Of a DNA stretch of 64,000 nt, positions 43,635-53,597 are shown piece by piece. The stretch lies in contig CAWIOX010000003.1 in NCBI GenBank assembly GCA_963837775.1, positions 18,947 through 82,946 on the forward strand. The letters are read 5' to 3'. The notes below the pieces were generated by a model. It saw only the letters and a program-made list of their open reading frames with translations. It did not search any database and was not told the DNA's origin. The position numbers and the translations under genes are program-made. The stretch is from CAWIOX01 sp963837775. Lineage in GTDB: Bacteria > Pseudomonadota > Gammaproteobacteria > Burkholderiales > Burkholderiaceae_D. Position 1 is the stretch's first letter. Each line of letters starts with the position of its first letter.

Positions 43635-43871
43635 ATTGACGCATTGCACAAAATCAGGTGCATTCAGGCCCAACTGCAGGCCCGATGCGGTAAGATTGAC
43701 AGAAAATAAATGGTAAGTGTTTTTCAGCATGACGCTTGTGCTCGACGGCTATCGAGTGACTGATTGAATGAAGCGCACGCCACTTGACGCCGCTGGAGTT
43801 ACAGCGGCTTTTTAATGGATAGCCGATTCCGGCATGGCTGATTTCCGCATGAAACAGGACTGGATTAAAAA

Positions 43872-45128
43872 GTGGCACAAAAGCAAGTAGCGGTTATCGG
43901 TGGTGGCGTAGTCGGCGTCTGTACTGCCTATTTTCTGGCTGAGGCAGGACACGATGTGGTCGTCATCGAGCGGCGCGGCAATGTCGCTGAAGAAACCAGC
44001 TTCGGCAATGCCGGCGTCATGGCGCCCGGCTACATCACGCCCTGGGCCAGGCCCGGCATGCCAAAAAACCTGCTGGCCTATCTGTTTCGCAGCGAATCGC
44101 CGGTACTGCTGAATCGTTCCGTCAGCCCATCCTTATGGCGCTGGATCCGTCTTTGGCTGGCTGAATGCGAGCCGAGCCGGTTCCACACCAACATGGAACG
44201 GATGCAGCGCCTCGCGCTATACAGTCAGGATGTGCTGCAGCGCTTACGCCAGCATGTGACAATGGAGCACGAACAAACCAACGGCTATCTGCAGCTGTTG
44301 CGCAGCGAGCAGGACCTTGCGCTGGCCGAGCCGGTGCGCGCGATACTGGCCGAACTGGATATCGCACACTACCTGATCGATGCCGATGCCGCGCGCCAGA
44401 TCGAACCGGCGCTATCGCCTGCTACTGCGTTAGCCGGCGGCCTGTATTACCCGCAAGCGGAGACCGCGAATTGTCCGCTGCTGACCAAGCAAATGAAACA
44501 TCTCGCCACCAACCGGGGCGTGCAATTCCGCTTCGCCAGCAATGTCGATGCAATACGGCAGGAAGGCGCCGGCCTGAGCCTGAAAATCGGCCCGGAGTCC
44601 TTTGCTGCCGATGCCGTGGTGCTGGCGGCCGGCGTCGAGAGCGCACAACTGCTGAAGCCGTTCGGCATCCGCATCCCGCTTTACCCGGTCAAAGGCTATT
44701 CCGCAACGGCCGCAATCAGGGATCTCGATACTGCACCGCGTGGCGCGCTGATGGACGAAACGTACAAGGTGGCGATCACGCGCATGGGGAACCGGATCCG
44801 GATTGCCGGCATCGCCGAACTGGGCGCCCGCAACGGCACGATGAATGCAGCCGCCCAGCGCACGCTGAGCATGGTCGGCAACGACTGGTTTCCCGCTGCT
44901 GCGAACTATCACAGCGCAACATTCTGGAGCGGAACGCAAGCGGTGCTGCCGGACGGGCCACCGATCCTGGGACAGACCCCGGTCAAGAACCTGTACCTCA
45001 ACATCGGCCACGGCGCGCATGGCCTGTCGATGGCGCTCGGCTCCGCCAAGGCGCTATCCGATGTTGTCTCGGGCCGGACTGCCGACATCAATCTGGATGG
45101 ACTGACGCTCGCGCGTTTTCAAAAATAG
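43872..45128 (+). CDS. dadA: D-amino acid dehydrogenase
   Basis: FAD-dependent oxidase/dehydrogenase of the DAO family, which deaminates D-amino acids and passes electrons to the quinone pool. 418 aa with the N-terminal FAD Rossmann motif VIGGGVVGVCTAYFLAEAG, the SFGNAGVMAPGYITPWARPG substrate region typical of DadA, and the C-terminal NIGHGAHGLSMALGSAK. It starts with GTG at 43872; AGGA lies ~12 bases upstream, a loose spacing. Repeat copy H begins at its stop codon. The usual partner alanine racemase dadX is not adjacent. Confidence 0.92.
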   Translation: MAQKQVAVIGGGVVGVCTAYFLAEAGHDVVVIERRGNVAEETSFGNAGVMAPGYITPWARPGMPKNLLAYLFRSESPVLLNRSVSPSLWRWIRLWLAECEPSRFHTNMERMQRLALYSQDVLQRLRQHVTMEHEQTNGYLQLLRSEQDLALAEPVRAILAELDIAHYLIDADAARQIEPALSPATALAGGLYYPQAETANCPLLTKQMKHLATNRGVQFRFASNVDAIRQEGAGLSLKIGPESFAADAVVLAAGVESAQLLKPFGIRIPLYPVKGYSATAAIRDLDTAPRGALMDETYKVAITRMGNRIRIAGIAELGARNGTMNAAAQRTLSMVGNDWFPAAANYHSATFWSGTQAVLPDGPPILGQTPVKNLYLNIGHGAHGLSMALGSAKALSDVVSGRTADINLDGLTLARFQK

Positions 45129-45205
45129 ACGGGGTATATTGCCAAAACCATCAGCCCCCGCACAGAATCAGTGCCGTAAAAATAATACCCCAGTGAGTAT
45201 ATAGA
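45127..45205 (+). repeat. Dispersed intergenic repeat, copy H
   Basis: Starts at the dadA stop: GACGGGGTATATTGCC, core GCCCCCGCACAGAATC, then TAATACCCCAG and TGAGTATATAG at the right. Confidence 0.78.
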
Positions 45206-45315
45206 ACGGCTGGGAGCGCAGGACGGCGCTCCCAGCTGATTCATGTGCGAATTGGTTTCCGATTCTGGCTGCTGCGATTACACTTTCAGCATCCCATCCA
45301 CTCGCCCACGCCCAC

Positions 45316-46849
45316 ATGACCGCCATGCATCCGCTCTACTCCGTTGCCGAGATTCGCGCCATCGAACAGGCTGCGCTGGCCGATTTGCCGCCCGGCACCC
45401 TGATGCAGCGCGCCGGAAAGGCAGCGGCAGAGGCGGCACTGGCGCTGATGCGCAACGCCTGATGCAGCCCGGCAATCTGATGCCAGGGTGCTGGTGCTGG
45501 TCGGCCCCGGCAACAATGGCGGCGATGCGCTGGAAGTTGCATTTCAACTGTCGCAGGCAGGCATTGAAGTGCTGGCGCTGCTGACCGACACCGCGCACCA
45601 GTGCGCCGATGCGCAGCAGGCGCTGGCACGCGCCCGCAGCAGCGCCGTCCAATTCGCTGATCCGGCATTTGCAGCTCACATCGCCAGCAGTTCCTGGCTG
45701 CTAGTGGTCGATGGCTTGTTCGGCATCGGCTTGCAGCGCCCGATCAGCGGCGTGCTGGGTGAATTGGTCGCCGCAGTCAACCTGCTTCGTTGCCCGGTGC
45801 TGGCGCTCGACATTCCGAGCGGGCTGGACGCCGACACCGGCAACATCGTCGGCGCACAAGGCGGCGCCGTGCGCGCCAGCCACACCATCACCTTCATCGC
45901 CGACAAGCCGGGCCTGCATACCTGTTTCGGGCGCGACTATGCCGGCGTGGTGGAAGTGGCCGACCTGGCAATCGCGGCGCACCATTACCATCGTGCATCT
46001 GCCCACCTGAGCGAGATCGCCTCTTTTTCGTCATCGCTGCGGCCGCGCCGGCACAACACGAACAAGGGCAGCAACGGCAATGTCGTCGTCATCGGCGGCG
46101 CCGCAGGCATGGCAGGCGCCCCGATTCTGTCCGGCCGCGCTGCGATCCAGCTCCGGCGCCGGCCGTGTTTTCGCCGCTTTTCTCGATGCGCCCCCGGCGT
46201 ATGATCCGATGCAGCCGGAATTAATGTGCCGGCAATATCCGCGACTGCAATCTGGCTTCAGCGGTGCTGGTCATCGGGCCGGGACTGGGTACTTCGGCAG
46301 CCGCGCAGGACGTGCTGTTGCAGGCATTGCAGACGGCCACGCCATTGGTGATCGATGCCGATGCGCTGAACCTGATTGCCGGCTCGGCCTCGCTGCAGGC
46401 AGTACTGGCGCAGCGCGTCAGTCCGACGCTGATGACGCCGCATCCGCTGGAAGCGGCACGCCTGCTGGGCATCAGCAGCATCGAGATCCAGGCCGATCGC
46501 CTGCAGGCGGCGCGACGGCTGGCGCATTCGTTCAACGCGGTTGTGGTGCTGAAGGGTTCCGGCACGGTGATCGCCGACCGACACGGGACATGTTGCGATC
46601 AATCCGACCGGCAATCCCGGGCTGGCAACGGCGGGCACCGGCGATGTATTGGCCGGCATCTGTGGCGCGCTGCTGGCGCAGGAGTGGCCGGCGTGGGAAG
46701 CGGCGCTGGCCGCAGTCTGGATGCATGGACAGGCGGCAGATGAATTGCTGGCAGAAGAAGTCGGGCCGATCGGCCTGAGCGCCAGTGAATTGATTCCGGT
46801 TGTACGGCGCATCCTGAACCGCCTGACCGCACAGCAGATGCAGCGATGA
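45316..46849 (+). pseudogene. nnr: Bifunctional NAD(P)H-hydrate epimerase / ADP-dependent dehydratase, four frameshifts
   Basis: Repairs hydrated NAD(P)H. The N-terminal YjeF_N epimerase has VGPGNNGGDALEVA and LDIPSGLDADTGN; the C-terminal ribokinase-like dehydratase has GNVVVIGGAAGM, VIGPGLGTS, TPHPLEAARLLG, VLKGSGTVIA and AGTGDVLAG. Extra bases near 45458, 46150, 46230 and 46585 each shift the frame. Repaired, it is ~510 aa with no stops, the normal bifunctional length. All four indels are single-base gains, which points to sequence error. It is convergent with the DUF475 gene. Confidence 0.83.
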
Positions 46850-46872
46850 CATGAATCATGCAGGCCAAATCG

Positions 46873-46905
46873 AGGGTGTTCCGGCACCTGATGCCGGAAC
46901 ACCCT
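46873..46905. terminator. Hairpin between convergent nnr and DUF475 genes
   Basis: Perfect 14-bp stem AGGGTGTTCCGGCA / TGCCGGAACACCCT, loop CCTGA. Weak T-tracts on either side. Confidence 0.75.
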
Positions 46906-46912
46906 GAAAATA

Positions 46913-47935
46913 CTACCTGTTCTCCGCCGCTTCCTTCCTGTTGGCCAGGATTGAACTGCAGAGCGAAGCAGCAATCAGCACCGCCCCCAGCAAGCCGGTG
47001 ACCGCCTCCGAGATATGCAAGTTGACGCCGACCAGCATCAGTACCGCCAGCGCACCGATCGCCCAGAACGCACCGTGCTCAAGATAGCGGTAGTTGGTCA
47101 GGGTGCCGTTATCGACCAGCAGCAAGGTGAAGCTGCGCACGAACATGGCGCCGGCACCGAGGCCGAGCGCGATGACAAAGAGATTGTTCGTCATCGCGAA
47201 TGCGCCGATCACGCCATCAAAAGAAAAGCTCGCATCGATCAGTTCAAGGTAAAGAAAGCCGCCTACGCCCTGCTTGACCACATGCTGCGCACCGGCGGCC
47301 TCATCGCCGCCCAACAATGCGGCGGCACCTTTGGCCAGCACGAAGGTCACGACACCCCAGATCCCCGCCTCGATGAACTCGCCACGGTGCTGCGTATCCA
47401 GCAAACTCGCCGCCGCAATCAGTACCATCATGGTCAGCGCGGCCTCGATCGCCTCCATCTTCCCAAGCCGGGTCATTGGTTTCTCGATGATGCCCAGCCA
47501 ATGCTCGGTTTTATGGCGGGCAACAAAGAAACTGAAGAACACCATCATCAGGAAAGTGCCACCGAAAGCCGCGATCTGATGATGTGCCGACGACAATATC
47601 CGGCTGTATTCATCCGGCGAATGCAGCGCCAGGTTGAGTGCGCTGATAGGCCCGATATGGCCTGCCACGCCTACGATCACCAGTGGAAACACCAGTCGCA
47701 TGCCAAACACCGCAATCAACATGCCCCAGACCAGGAAGCGGCGGCGCCAGACGGAATCCCAGTCCTTCAAAATGCCGGCATTGACTACCGCATTATCGAA
47801 TGACAATGAGGTTTCGAGCACCGTCAGGAACAGCACCGTGACGGCGGCCTGCGGACCGCCGATGAAATACGCCGCGATGACAGCCAGCAGGCAAAAAACA
47901 AACGAGCCGCTGAAGTAGGAAAGTTGTGATTTCAT
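46913..47935 (-). CDS. DUF475 integral membrane protein (TerC-like)
   Basis: Polytopic membrane protein of 340 aa with about nine helices. LETSLSFDNAVVNA near residues 40-53 and FLYLELIDASFSFDGVIGAFAM in the second half each carry acidic residues within a helix, as in TerC/YceF-type transporters, to which DUF475 is related. That similarity suggests metal-ion (manganese or calcium) export or metal loading of exported proteins, but no substrate can be assigned. ATG 47935 is chosen over an upstream in-frame ATG because the membrane segments begin there. Confidence 0.88.
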   Translation of the reverse strand: MKSQLSYFSGSFVFCLLAVIAAYFIGGPQAAVTVLFLTVLETSLSFDNAVVNAGILKDWDSVWRRRFLVWGMLIAVFGMRLVFPLVIVGVAGHIGPISALNLALHSPDEYSRILSSAHHQIAAFGGTFLMMVFFSFFVARHKTEHWLGIIEKPMTRLGKMEAIEAALTMMVLIAAASLLDTQHRGEFIEAGIWGVVTFVLAKGAAALLGGDEAAGAQHVVKQGVGGFLYLELIDASFSFDGVIGAFAMTNNLFVIALGLGAGAMFVRSFTLLLVDNGTLTNYRYLEHGAFWAIGALAVLMLVGVNLHISEAVTGLLGAVLIAASLCSSILANRKEAAENR

Positions 47936-48001
47936 GAAAACATTCGTACGACTGCCACTTGCAGGCAAGTGGCAGTCTCGGGTTTGATGGAAGGGCGAAA
48001 A

Positions 48002-48694
48002 CTAGTCGTTACTGCCGGCAAAACCCAGCAACTGCAACAGGCTGGTGAAGAGATTGAAAATGGTGACAAACAGAGAGACTGTCGCCATCACATAGTTGGT
48101 CTCGCCGCCTTGAATGATATTGCTGGTTTCAAACAGGATCATGCCCGACATCAGCAGCACGAAGACCGCCGAAATCGTCAGCGACAGTGCTGGAATTTGC
48201 AAGAATACCCCGGCCAGCGCCGCAACGAAGGCCACCAGAATACCGATCGTCAGGAACCCGCCCATGAACGACATGTCGCGTTTGGAAACCAGCACATATG
48301 CCGACAAGCCCATGAAAATGGCCGCTGTGCCACCCAGTGCAGTCATGACGATCTGCGTGCCATTGGGCATATTGAGGTAATGGCTGACGATGGGTCCCAG
48401 CGTATAGCCCATGAATCCGGTCAGCGCAAAAACCATGGCAACGCCCAGGCCGCGGTCACGGAACTTGGTCACCAGATATAACAGTCCGAAATAGCCGGCC
48501 AGCGTGATGATCAGGCCTGGATGCGGCAATTTCAGCGCAACCGATGCACCCGCCGTGACGACGCTGAATCCCAGGCACAACGACAGCAGCATGTAAGTGT
48601 TGCGCAGTACGCGGCGGGCCGAGTTGTCCAGCACCGTGGTGGCGCCGTTTGCCCGTGCAAGATTGGCGCGGAGTGTATCGAAGCGATTGTTCAT
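48002..48694 (-). CDS. Bax inhibitor-1 / YccA family membrane protein
   Basis: A 230-aa protein with seven hydrophobic helices of the BI-1 (TMBIM) family. The C-terminal FETSNIIQGGETNYVMATVSL segment, with its acidic pore residues, and the MGYTLGPIVSHYL motif are diagnostic. YccA interacts with the FtsH protease in E. coli; family members conduct Ca2+. AAAGGAT 7 bases before ATG 48694 favours this start over the ATG two codons upstream. Same direction as the DUF475 gene, 66 bases apart. Confidence 0.92.
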   Translation of the reverse strand: MNNRFDTLRANLARANGATTVLDNSARRVLRNTYMLLSLCLGFSVVTAGASVALKLPHPGLIITLAGYFGLLYLVTKFRDRGLGVAMVFALTGFMGYTLGPIVSHYLNMPNGTQIVMTALGGTAAIFMGLSAYVLVSKRDMSFMGGFLTIGILVAFVAALAGVFLQIPALSLTISAVFVLLMSGMILFETSNIIQGGETNYVMATVSLFVTIFNLFTSLLQLLGFAGSND

Positions 48695-48860
48695 GGTCAT
48701 ATCCTTTATGGACTCAAGCTGTTACCGGAATGAATGGGTGCATGACAGCGTCTTGAAACACCCTTCAATGCGTATTCACATTGAATGTCAACATGATAAT
48801 GCCTTCCGAAGTCATGGAAAAGCGAAGATAATAGGATGGTTACTTCGTAAAAACAGAACA

Positions 48861-49778
48861 ATGAAATCCACAGAACTGAACTTTCACCACCTGTATTACT
48901 TCTGGGTGGTTGCCAAGGAAGGCGGCATCACCAGAGCGGCAGAACGACTGGGCGTTGCAGTGCAAACCATCAGCACCCAGCTTTCGCTGCTTGAAAAGAC
49001 CTTCGGCAAGTCCTTGTTCACGCAGCAGGGACGACGTCTGGTGCTGACTGAAGCCGGGCGCATGGCACTCGGGTATGCCGACCAGATATTTCTGCTGGGT
49101 GAGCAGATGCAGGATGCGCTGGCCGACACCGACATCGGGCACAGCATGCGCCTGACCGTCGGCATCTCCGACTCCCTGCCGAAACTGGTGGCATACCGAC
49201 TGCTGGAAGCCACGCTGCGTTTGCCGGTGCGGGTCAGACTGGCTTGCTATGATGGAAAATTCGAATCACTGCTGGCGGACCTCGCGCTGCACAAGCTCGA
49301 TGTGGTGCTCACCGACCGCCCCGTCAGCTCCGGCACCAGCATGCGCGTGTTCAGCCATCTGCTGGGTGAAAACGAGATGATGTTGTATGGCACACCGGAC
49401 CTCGCGGCACGCTATGCCGCGGATTACCCTGCCAGCCTGAATGGTGCACCGCTATTGCTGCCGACACGCAATAACGCGATTCGCGGACGCATCGACCACT
49501 GGCTGGAGACGCATGAATTGCGGCCCGATGTAGTCGGCGAATTCGAGGACAGCGCGCTGCTGAAAACCTTCGGTCGCAGCGGGCTGGGCTTATTTCCCGG
49601 TCCGGCTGCATTGGCTCCGGATATTGAGGCGCAATTCGGGGCTGTGCCGCTGGGCGTGTTGTCAGGCGTGCAGGAACAGTTTTACGCAATTTCGAATGAG
49701 CGCAAGATCAAGCACCCGGCAGTCGATGCCATCCTGTCCGCCACACACAGTGCGAATGGGATTTTCACGCTGGTCTAA
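48861..49778 (+). CDS. nhaR: LysR-type regulator, NhaR-like
   Basis: A 305-aa LysR regulator. The opening LNFHHLYYFWVVAKEGGITRAAERL and the QTISTQLSLLEK recognition helix are those of NhaR, the Na+/H+ antiporter activator. The effector domain is of the usual two-lobe type. No nhaA antiporter adjoins, so the target is unclear; the divergent BI-1/DUF475 genes or distant loci are possible. Orthology to NhaR is by sequence pattern only. Confidence 0.85.
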   Translation: MKSTELNFHHLYYFWVVAKEGGITRAAERLGVAVQTISTQLSLLEKTFGKSLFTQQGRRLVLTEAGRMALGYADQIFLLGEQMQDALADTDIGHSMRLTVGISDSLPKLVAYRLLEATLRLPVRVRLACYDGKFESLLADLALHKLDVVLTDRPVSSGTSMRVFSHLLGENEMMLYGTPDLAARYAADYPASLNGAPLLLPTRNNAIRGRIDHWLETHELRPDVVGEFEDSALLKTFGRSGLGLFPGPAALAPDIEAQFGAVPLGVLSGVQEQFYAISNERKIKHPAVDAILSATHSANGIFTLV

Positions 49779-49783
49779 GACAA

Positions 49784-49813
49784 GACAAAGCCATCGTTGT
49801 CGATGGCTTTGTC
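49784..49813. terminator. Terminator between convergent nhaR-like and porin genes
   Basis: Perfect 13-bp stem GACAAAGCCATCG / CGATGGCTTTGTC with loop TTGT, followed by TTTC on the plus strand. Confidence 0.88.
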
Positions 49814-49838
49814 TTTCAAAACACTTGCCAAACGTCAA

Positions 49839-50900
49839 TCAGAACGAATGTTTGATACCTACATTGAGCAAACTGGTGTTGGTGTCAGCTGCAGTACCGC
49901 CGGCAACCACTGTCGTCAACAGAGTGGCGCCTGCTTTTGCGTTAGCATAGGCCAATTGACCATACAGCGTTGTGCGTTTGGACAATGCGTACTCATCGCT
50001 CAGAATAAGCGTTGTTGTTTTGTCCGCGCCGTTATTTTTATCCTTGCCGAAATAAACAGCCGCCATCGCGGTATTGTTCGACGCTGTCTTCCAATCCAGC
50101 CCCAGACCAATCACACCGACTTTGGTTTCAGCGGTGGTTGCGATATCTTTATTCAAGCCGCGCAGGTAGTTCAGCTTGCCGGTGAATGCACCCATCGTGT
50201 AAGCGCCGCCCACTGTGTAAATACTGCTTTGGCGATCGGAAGTGCCTGGTTTGTTGGTTTGTTGAAACGCAGCAGACAACGAAACCGGACCGGAATAAGT
50301 GGCGCCCAAGGAATATATGGCGCCCTTGGTTTCGGAAAGGCTGTAGCCGGCTGCAATCCCTACCGGGCCAACGGTGTTGCTATACGAAATCGCATTCTGC
50401 AAGAACACGCCGACATCGTTGTTGCCGTTATTGCCGGCTGTGAGTGCGCCGGAGTTATATGCCCATGAATACAGGCCGGAGAAATTTTCCCGCAGGCCGC
50501 GCGGATCGGTCGCAGCAAATGCCAGAATTGCAGGGCTGTACTGGTTACCTATAGTAACGGTACCAAAGCCGCCAGACAGGCCGACATTGGATTGACGACG
50601 AAACAGGGCGTTACCGGAGGCATTCGCACCACTTTCAAGCGCGCCAGTATCCGGTTTGAAATGACCTTCAAGATTGAAGTTTGCCTTCAGGCCATCGCCC
50701 AGGTCTTCCGAGCCGCGAAAGCCCCAGATGCTCGGTGAAATACCGCCGTTAGCCAGGGTAGTTGAGGCAGTGCCGGCCGGTGCATGGTTTTGCGTCAACA
50801 CGCCGATATCCACATTGCCATAAATCGTCACAGCACTTTGTGCAGCAGCCATGCCAGAAACCAGAGCCAAAGCAGCAACAGCAATCAATCGTTTTTTCAT
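49839..50900 (-). CDS. Gram-negative porin
   Basis: Outer-membrane general porin of 353 aa. Signal peptide 1-20 (KKRLIAVAALALVSGMAAAQ, cleavage after AAA), then SAVTIYGNVDIGVL, the first strand typical of betaproteobacterial OmpC-like porins. RGSEDLGDGLKANFNLE (loop/strand 3 region), alternating barrel strands and the terminal Phe (IKHSF) needed for Bam recognition follow. Expected to be a trimeric 16-strand channel. GGAGG lies ~10 bases before ATG 50900. Confidence 0.95.
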   Translation of the reverse strand: MKKRLIAVAALALVSGMAAAQSAVTIYGNVDIGVLTQNHAPAGTASTTLANGGISPSIWGFRGSEDLGDGLKANFNLEGHFKPDTGALESGANASGNALFRRQSNVGLSGGFGTVTIGNQYSPAILAFAATDPRGLRENFSGLYSWAYNSGALTAGNNGNNDVGVFLQNAISYSNTVGPVGIAAGYSLSETKGAIYSLGATYSGPVSLSAAFQQTNKPGTSDRQSSIYTVGGAYTMGAFTGKLNYLRGLNKDIATTAETKVGVIGLGLDWKTASNNTAMAAVYFGKDKNNGADKTTTLILSDEYALSKRTTLYGQLAYANAKAGATLLTTVVAGGTAADTNTSLLNVGIKHSF

Positions 50901-51456
50901 CAGGGTACCCCTCCGTATAATTTTTAATAAGCACCAATTTGTTGGTGTACATGGTTACGCAAGACTTATGCCTGCAGAACCAAGAGCTACTTTGCATGTG
51001 CAGGCTCGATACTTTTTCCTATTGAAATGCTGGGCGTTTCTTTCTTGCACAGTCGGGAAGACGCCATTTCATTCCAATCCCGCCACAGCAAAAAAGCGTC
51101 TTGCCGGTCCAAATACGTTTGTCGGAATATGATTCATATCGACACAACAGTGCTCATTAATCAAACAATGCCCCATCCCTCATCGCATTCGCGCCGGATT
51201 GCTTTTCATGGCTGACACCGGATATTGCGGCAAGGCCATGTGACACCGTCTTTGCATGATGACTGGCATGTTCCATGCTTGTTTCACAACAAACATCCAT
51301 GCTGCGGTCTCGTGCAATGCACTTGCGATCGACATGAATGAACAAAAAATAATTCATGGAGACACTGATGATCAATGCCGCGCATGACAGGCAGAATAGC
51401 TTTCCGGCCCTTGGTATGCGATTGCCGTCGCCCGTCGCTTGCAAGACGGGGCGATC
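50901..51456. other. Long intergenic region upstream of porin and nosR-like gene
   Basis: Divergent promoters expected. A perfect hairpin CACCAA-TTTG-TTGGTG (50932-50947) sits ~30-45 bases upstream of the porin start. CATGAAT / ATTCATG arms (51333-51358) lie ~100 bases before the nosR-like gene. No gene recognised. Confidence 0.5.
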
Positions 51457-53597
51457 ATGGCAATAACCAGCGCACGACGCCTGCTTGCAGCACTTGGCTT
51501 GTTGATATTGACATTTTCATTGGCCGCGCACGCCGGAGTGATGACCAAGGCCAGCATGCTCACCGCCTTTCCTGCGCCATTGATCGTCGGGGACAAGGAA
51601 GGCGAACTGCCGGTGTGGCCGATTTTCAAGCAGGATGCCACCTCGACGCCGCTGATCGGCTATGTGTTCGAGTCGATCGATCTGGCGCCGATTCCCGGCT
51701 TCTCCGGCACGCCCTTCAATCTACTGGTCGCGCTGGACGCCAAAGGGCGAATTCATCAGCGTCAGGGTGCTGTCGCAACACGAACCGGTGTTTGTGGATG
51801 GCCTTGGCGAAGGGCCGATGTTGCGTTTCGTCGAACAGTACAAAGGCTTGTCGCTGAAGCAAAACATCAAGATCGGCTCCGAAAAAAATAACGGCAGCAG
51901 TGCCAATGTCTTCATCAATGGCGTCGCCAAGGCGACCGCCTCGGTGCGCATTCTCAACCAGAGCCTGTTATCGGCCTCGCTCAAGGTAGCGCGCACCAAG
52001 CTGGGTTATGCGAAGGGGCGCGACCCCGATCTGATTGCGCGCATCAAAACTGATCTGTACCAGCCGCTGGATTGGGATGGCCTGCTGAAAGCCGGCCTGA
52101 TCACCAAGAAGAAATTCAGCAATCGGGAAATCGAGGCGGCATTTGCCGGCACGGTGGGCGAAGGGCTGGACCCGCAGTCCACCCAGTCACCGGACGCCGA
52201 CTTTATCGAACTCAGCGTCGCCCATCTGGAACTTCCTGCAGTGGGCCGCAACCTGCTCACGCCGAAAGCCTGGGACTACCTGCAAGGCCGCCTGGACCCC
52301 GGCGACAGTGCGTTGCTGGTGATCGGCTCCGGTCGCTATTCGATCCTGGGCGAGGATTTCGTGCGGGGCGCGGTGCCAAACCGGATCACGCTGCATCAGG
52401 GCAGCCTGCCGCTGGAAATCCGCGATCTCGACATCGATACCGGGCTGAAGCTGCCAACGCCCCTGCAATCCGCGGAATGGAAGGTATTCCGCGTGATCGG
52501 CCCGTCCGGACTGGATCCGGCGCAGGCGCTGGAATTCGACCTGCATGTGACCCGCAGCAAAGGCATGATCTATCCCGAGCGCGTGGGCAAGGATTTCAAG
52601 CTGGTCACGAAGTTGCCCGAACAGTATGTTGAAGCCGCCCATTCCGACAACAAGAGCTGGCATTCGATCTGGTCGGACCGCACGTTGGAACTGGTGCTGC
52701 TGGTGTGCGGCCTTGCCGTTCTGAGCTGGGCCTTGCGCAAGCAGCTCTGGCTATCGCAAAACACGCGGCGGTTGCAGATTTTCCGCACCGGCTATCTGCT
52801 GTTTACGCTTGTTCTTCATCGGCTGGTATGCGCAGGGCCAGCTGTCGATCGTCAACCTGACCGCGCTGATACAGGCGCTGGTGGCGGGTCGCAGCCTGGT
52901 TTTCTTCCTGTACGATCCGATGACCGTGGTGTTGTGGCTGTTCGTCATCGTCACTTTCTTTGTGTGGGGGCGCGGCACGTTCTGCGGCTGGCTGTGTCCG
53001 TTCGGCGCATTTCAGGAACTGGTCGGCAAGCTTGCCAAGCTGTTGCGGGTGCCCCAGCTGCGGCTCAGCACCCGCAGCGACGCCCGGCTGAAACTGGCCA
53101 AGTATGCGGTGCTGGCCGTGATCCTGGTCAGCGCCTTGTTGTCGGTGCAGTGGACCGACCGTCTGGTCGAGGTGGAGCCATTCAAGACCAGCATCACGCT
53201 GCTGTTCCAGCGCGCCTGGCCATTTGTCGCGTGGGCGCTCGCCATGCTGCTGCTCAGCAGTTTTGTCTACAAGGGTTACTGCCGCTACCTGTGCCCGCTG
53301 GGCGCCGGCATGGCGCTGCTCGGCCGCATGCGCCTGCTTGACTGGCTGCCGCGCCGCGCCGAGTGCGGCACACCCTGCCAGCGCTGTCAGCACGACTGCG
53401 AATATCAGGCGATCAAGAAGAGCGGCGCGATCGACTACGAAGAATGCTTCCAGTGCCTCGACTGCGTCGCCATTGAGCAAAGCGAAGAACTGTGCGTGCC
53501 GCTGATACTCGAAAAACGCCGCGCGAAAAACGTGATCCCGATCCATCCGGTTGCGGCGCTTGCTGGTGCCGAACTACGTCAAGGAGCAAGCAAATGA
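51457..53597 (+). pseudogene. NosR/NirI-family flavo-polyferredoxin membrane protein, two frameshifts
   Basis: Membrane electron-transfer protein, ~710 aa when repaired. Signal peptide at the N-terminus, periplasmic FMN-binding domain with a Thr in NGVAKATASVR as possible covalent-FMN site, five or so membrane helices, two CxxxCP motifs (CGWLCPFGA, CRYLCPLGA), and cytoplasmic ferredoxin-type clusters (CGTPCQRCQHDC, CFQCLDC). Frameshifts near 51748 (extra G) and 52810. In denitrifiers NosR feeds electrons to N2O reductase, but no nosZDFYL is present in the window. The adjacent ApbE enzyme would attach the FMN. ATGA overlap with apbE. Confidence 0.83.
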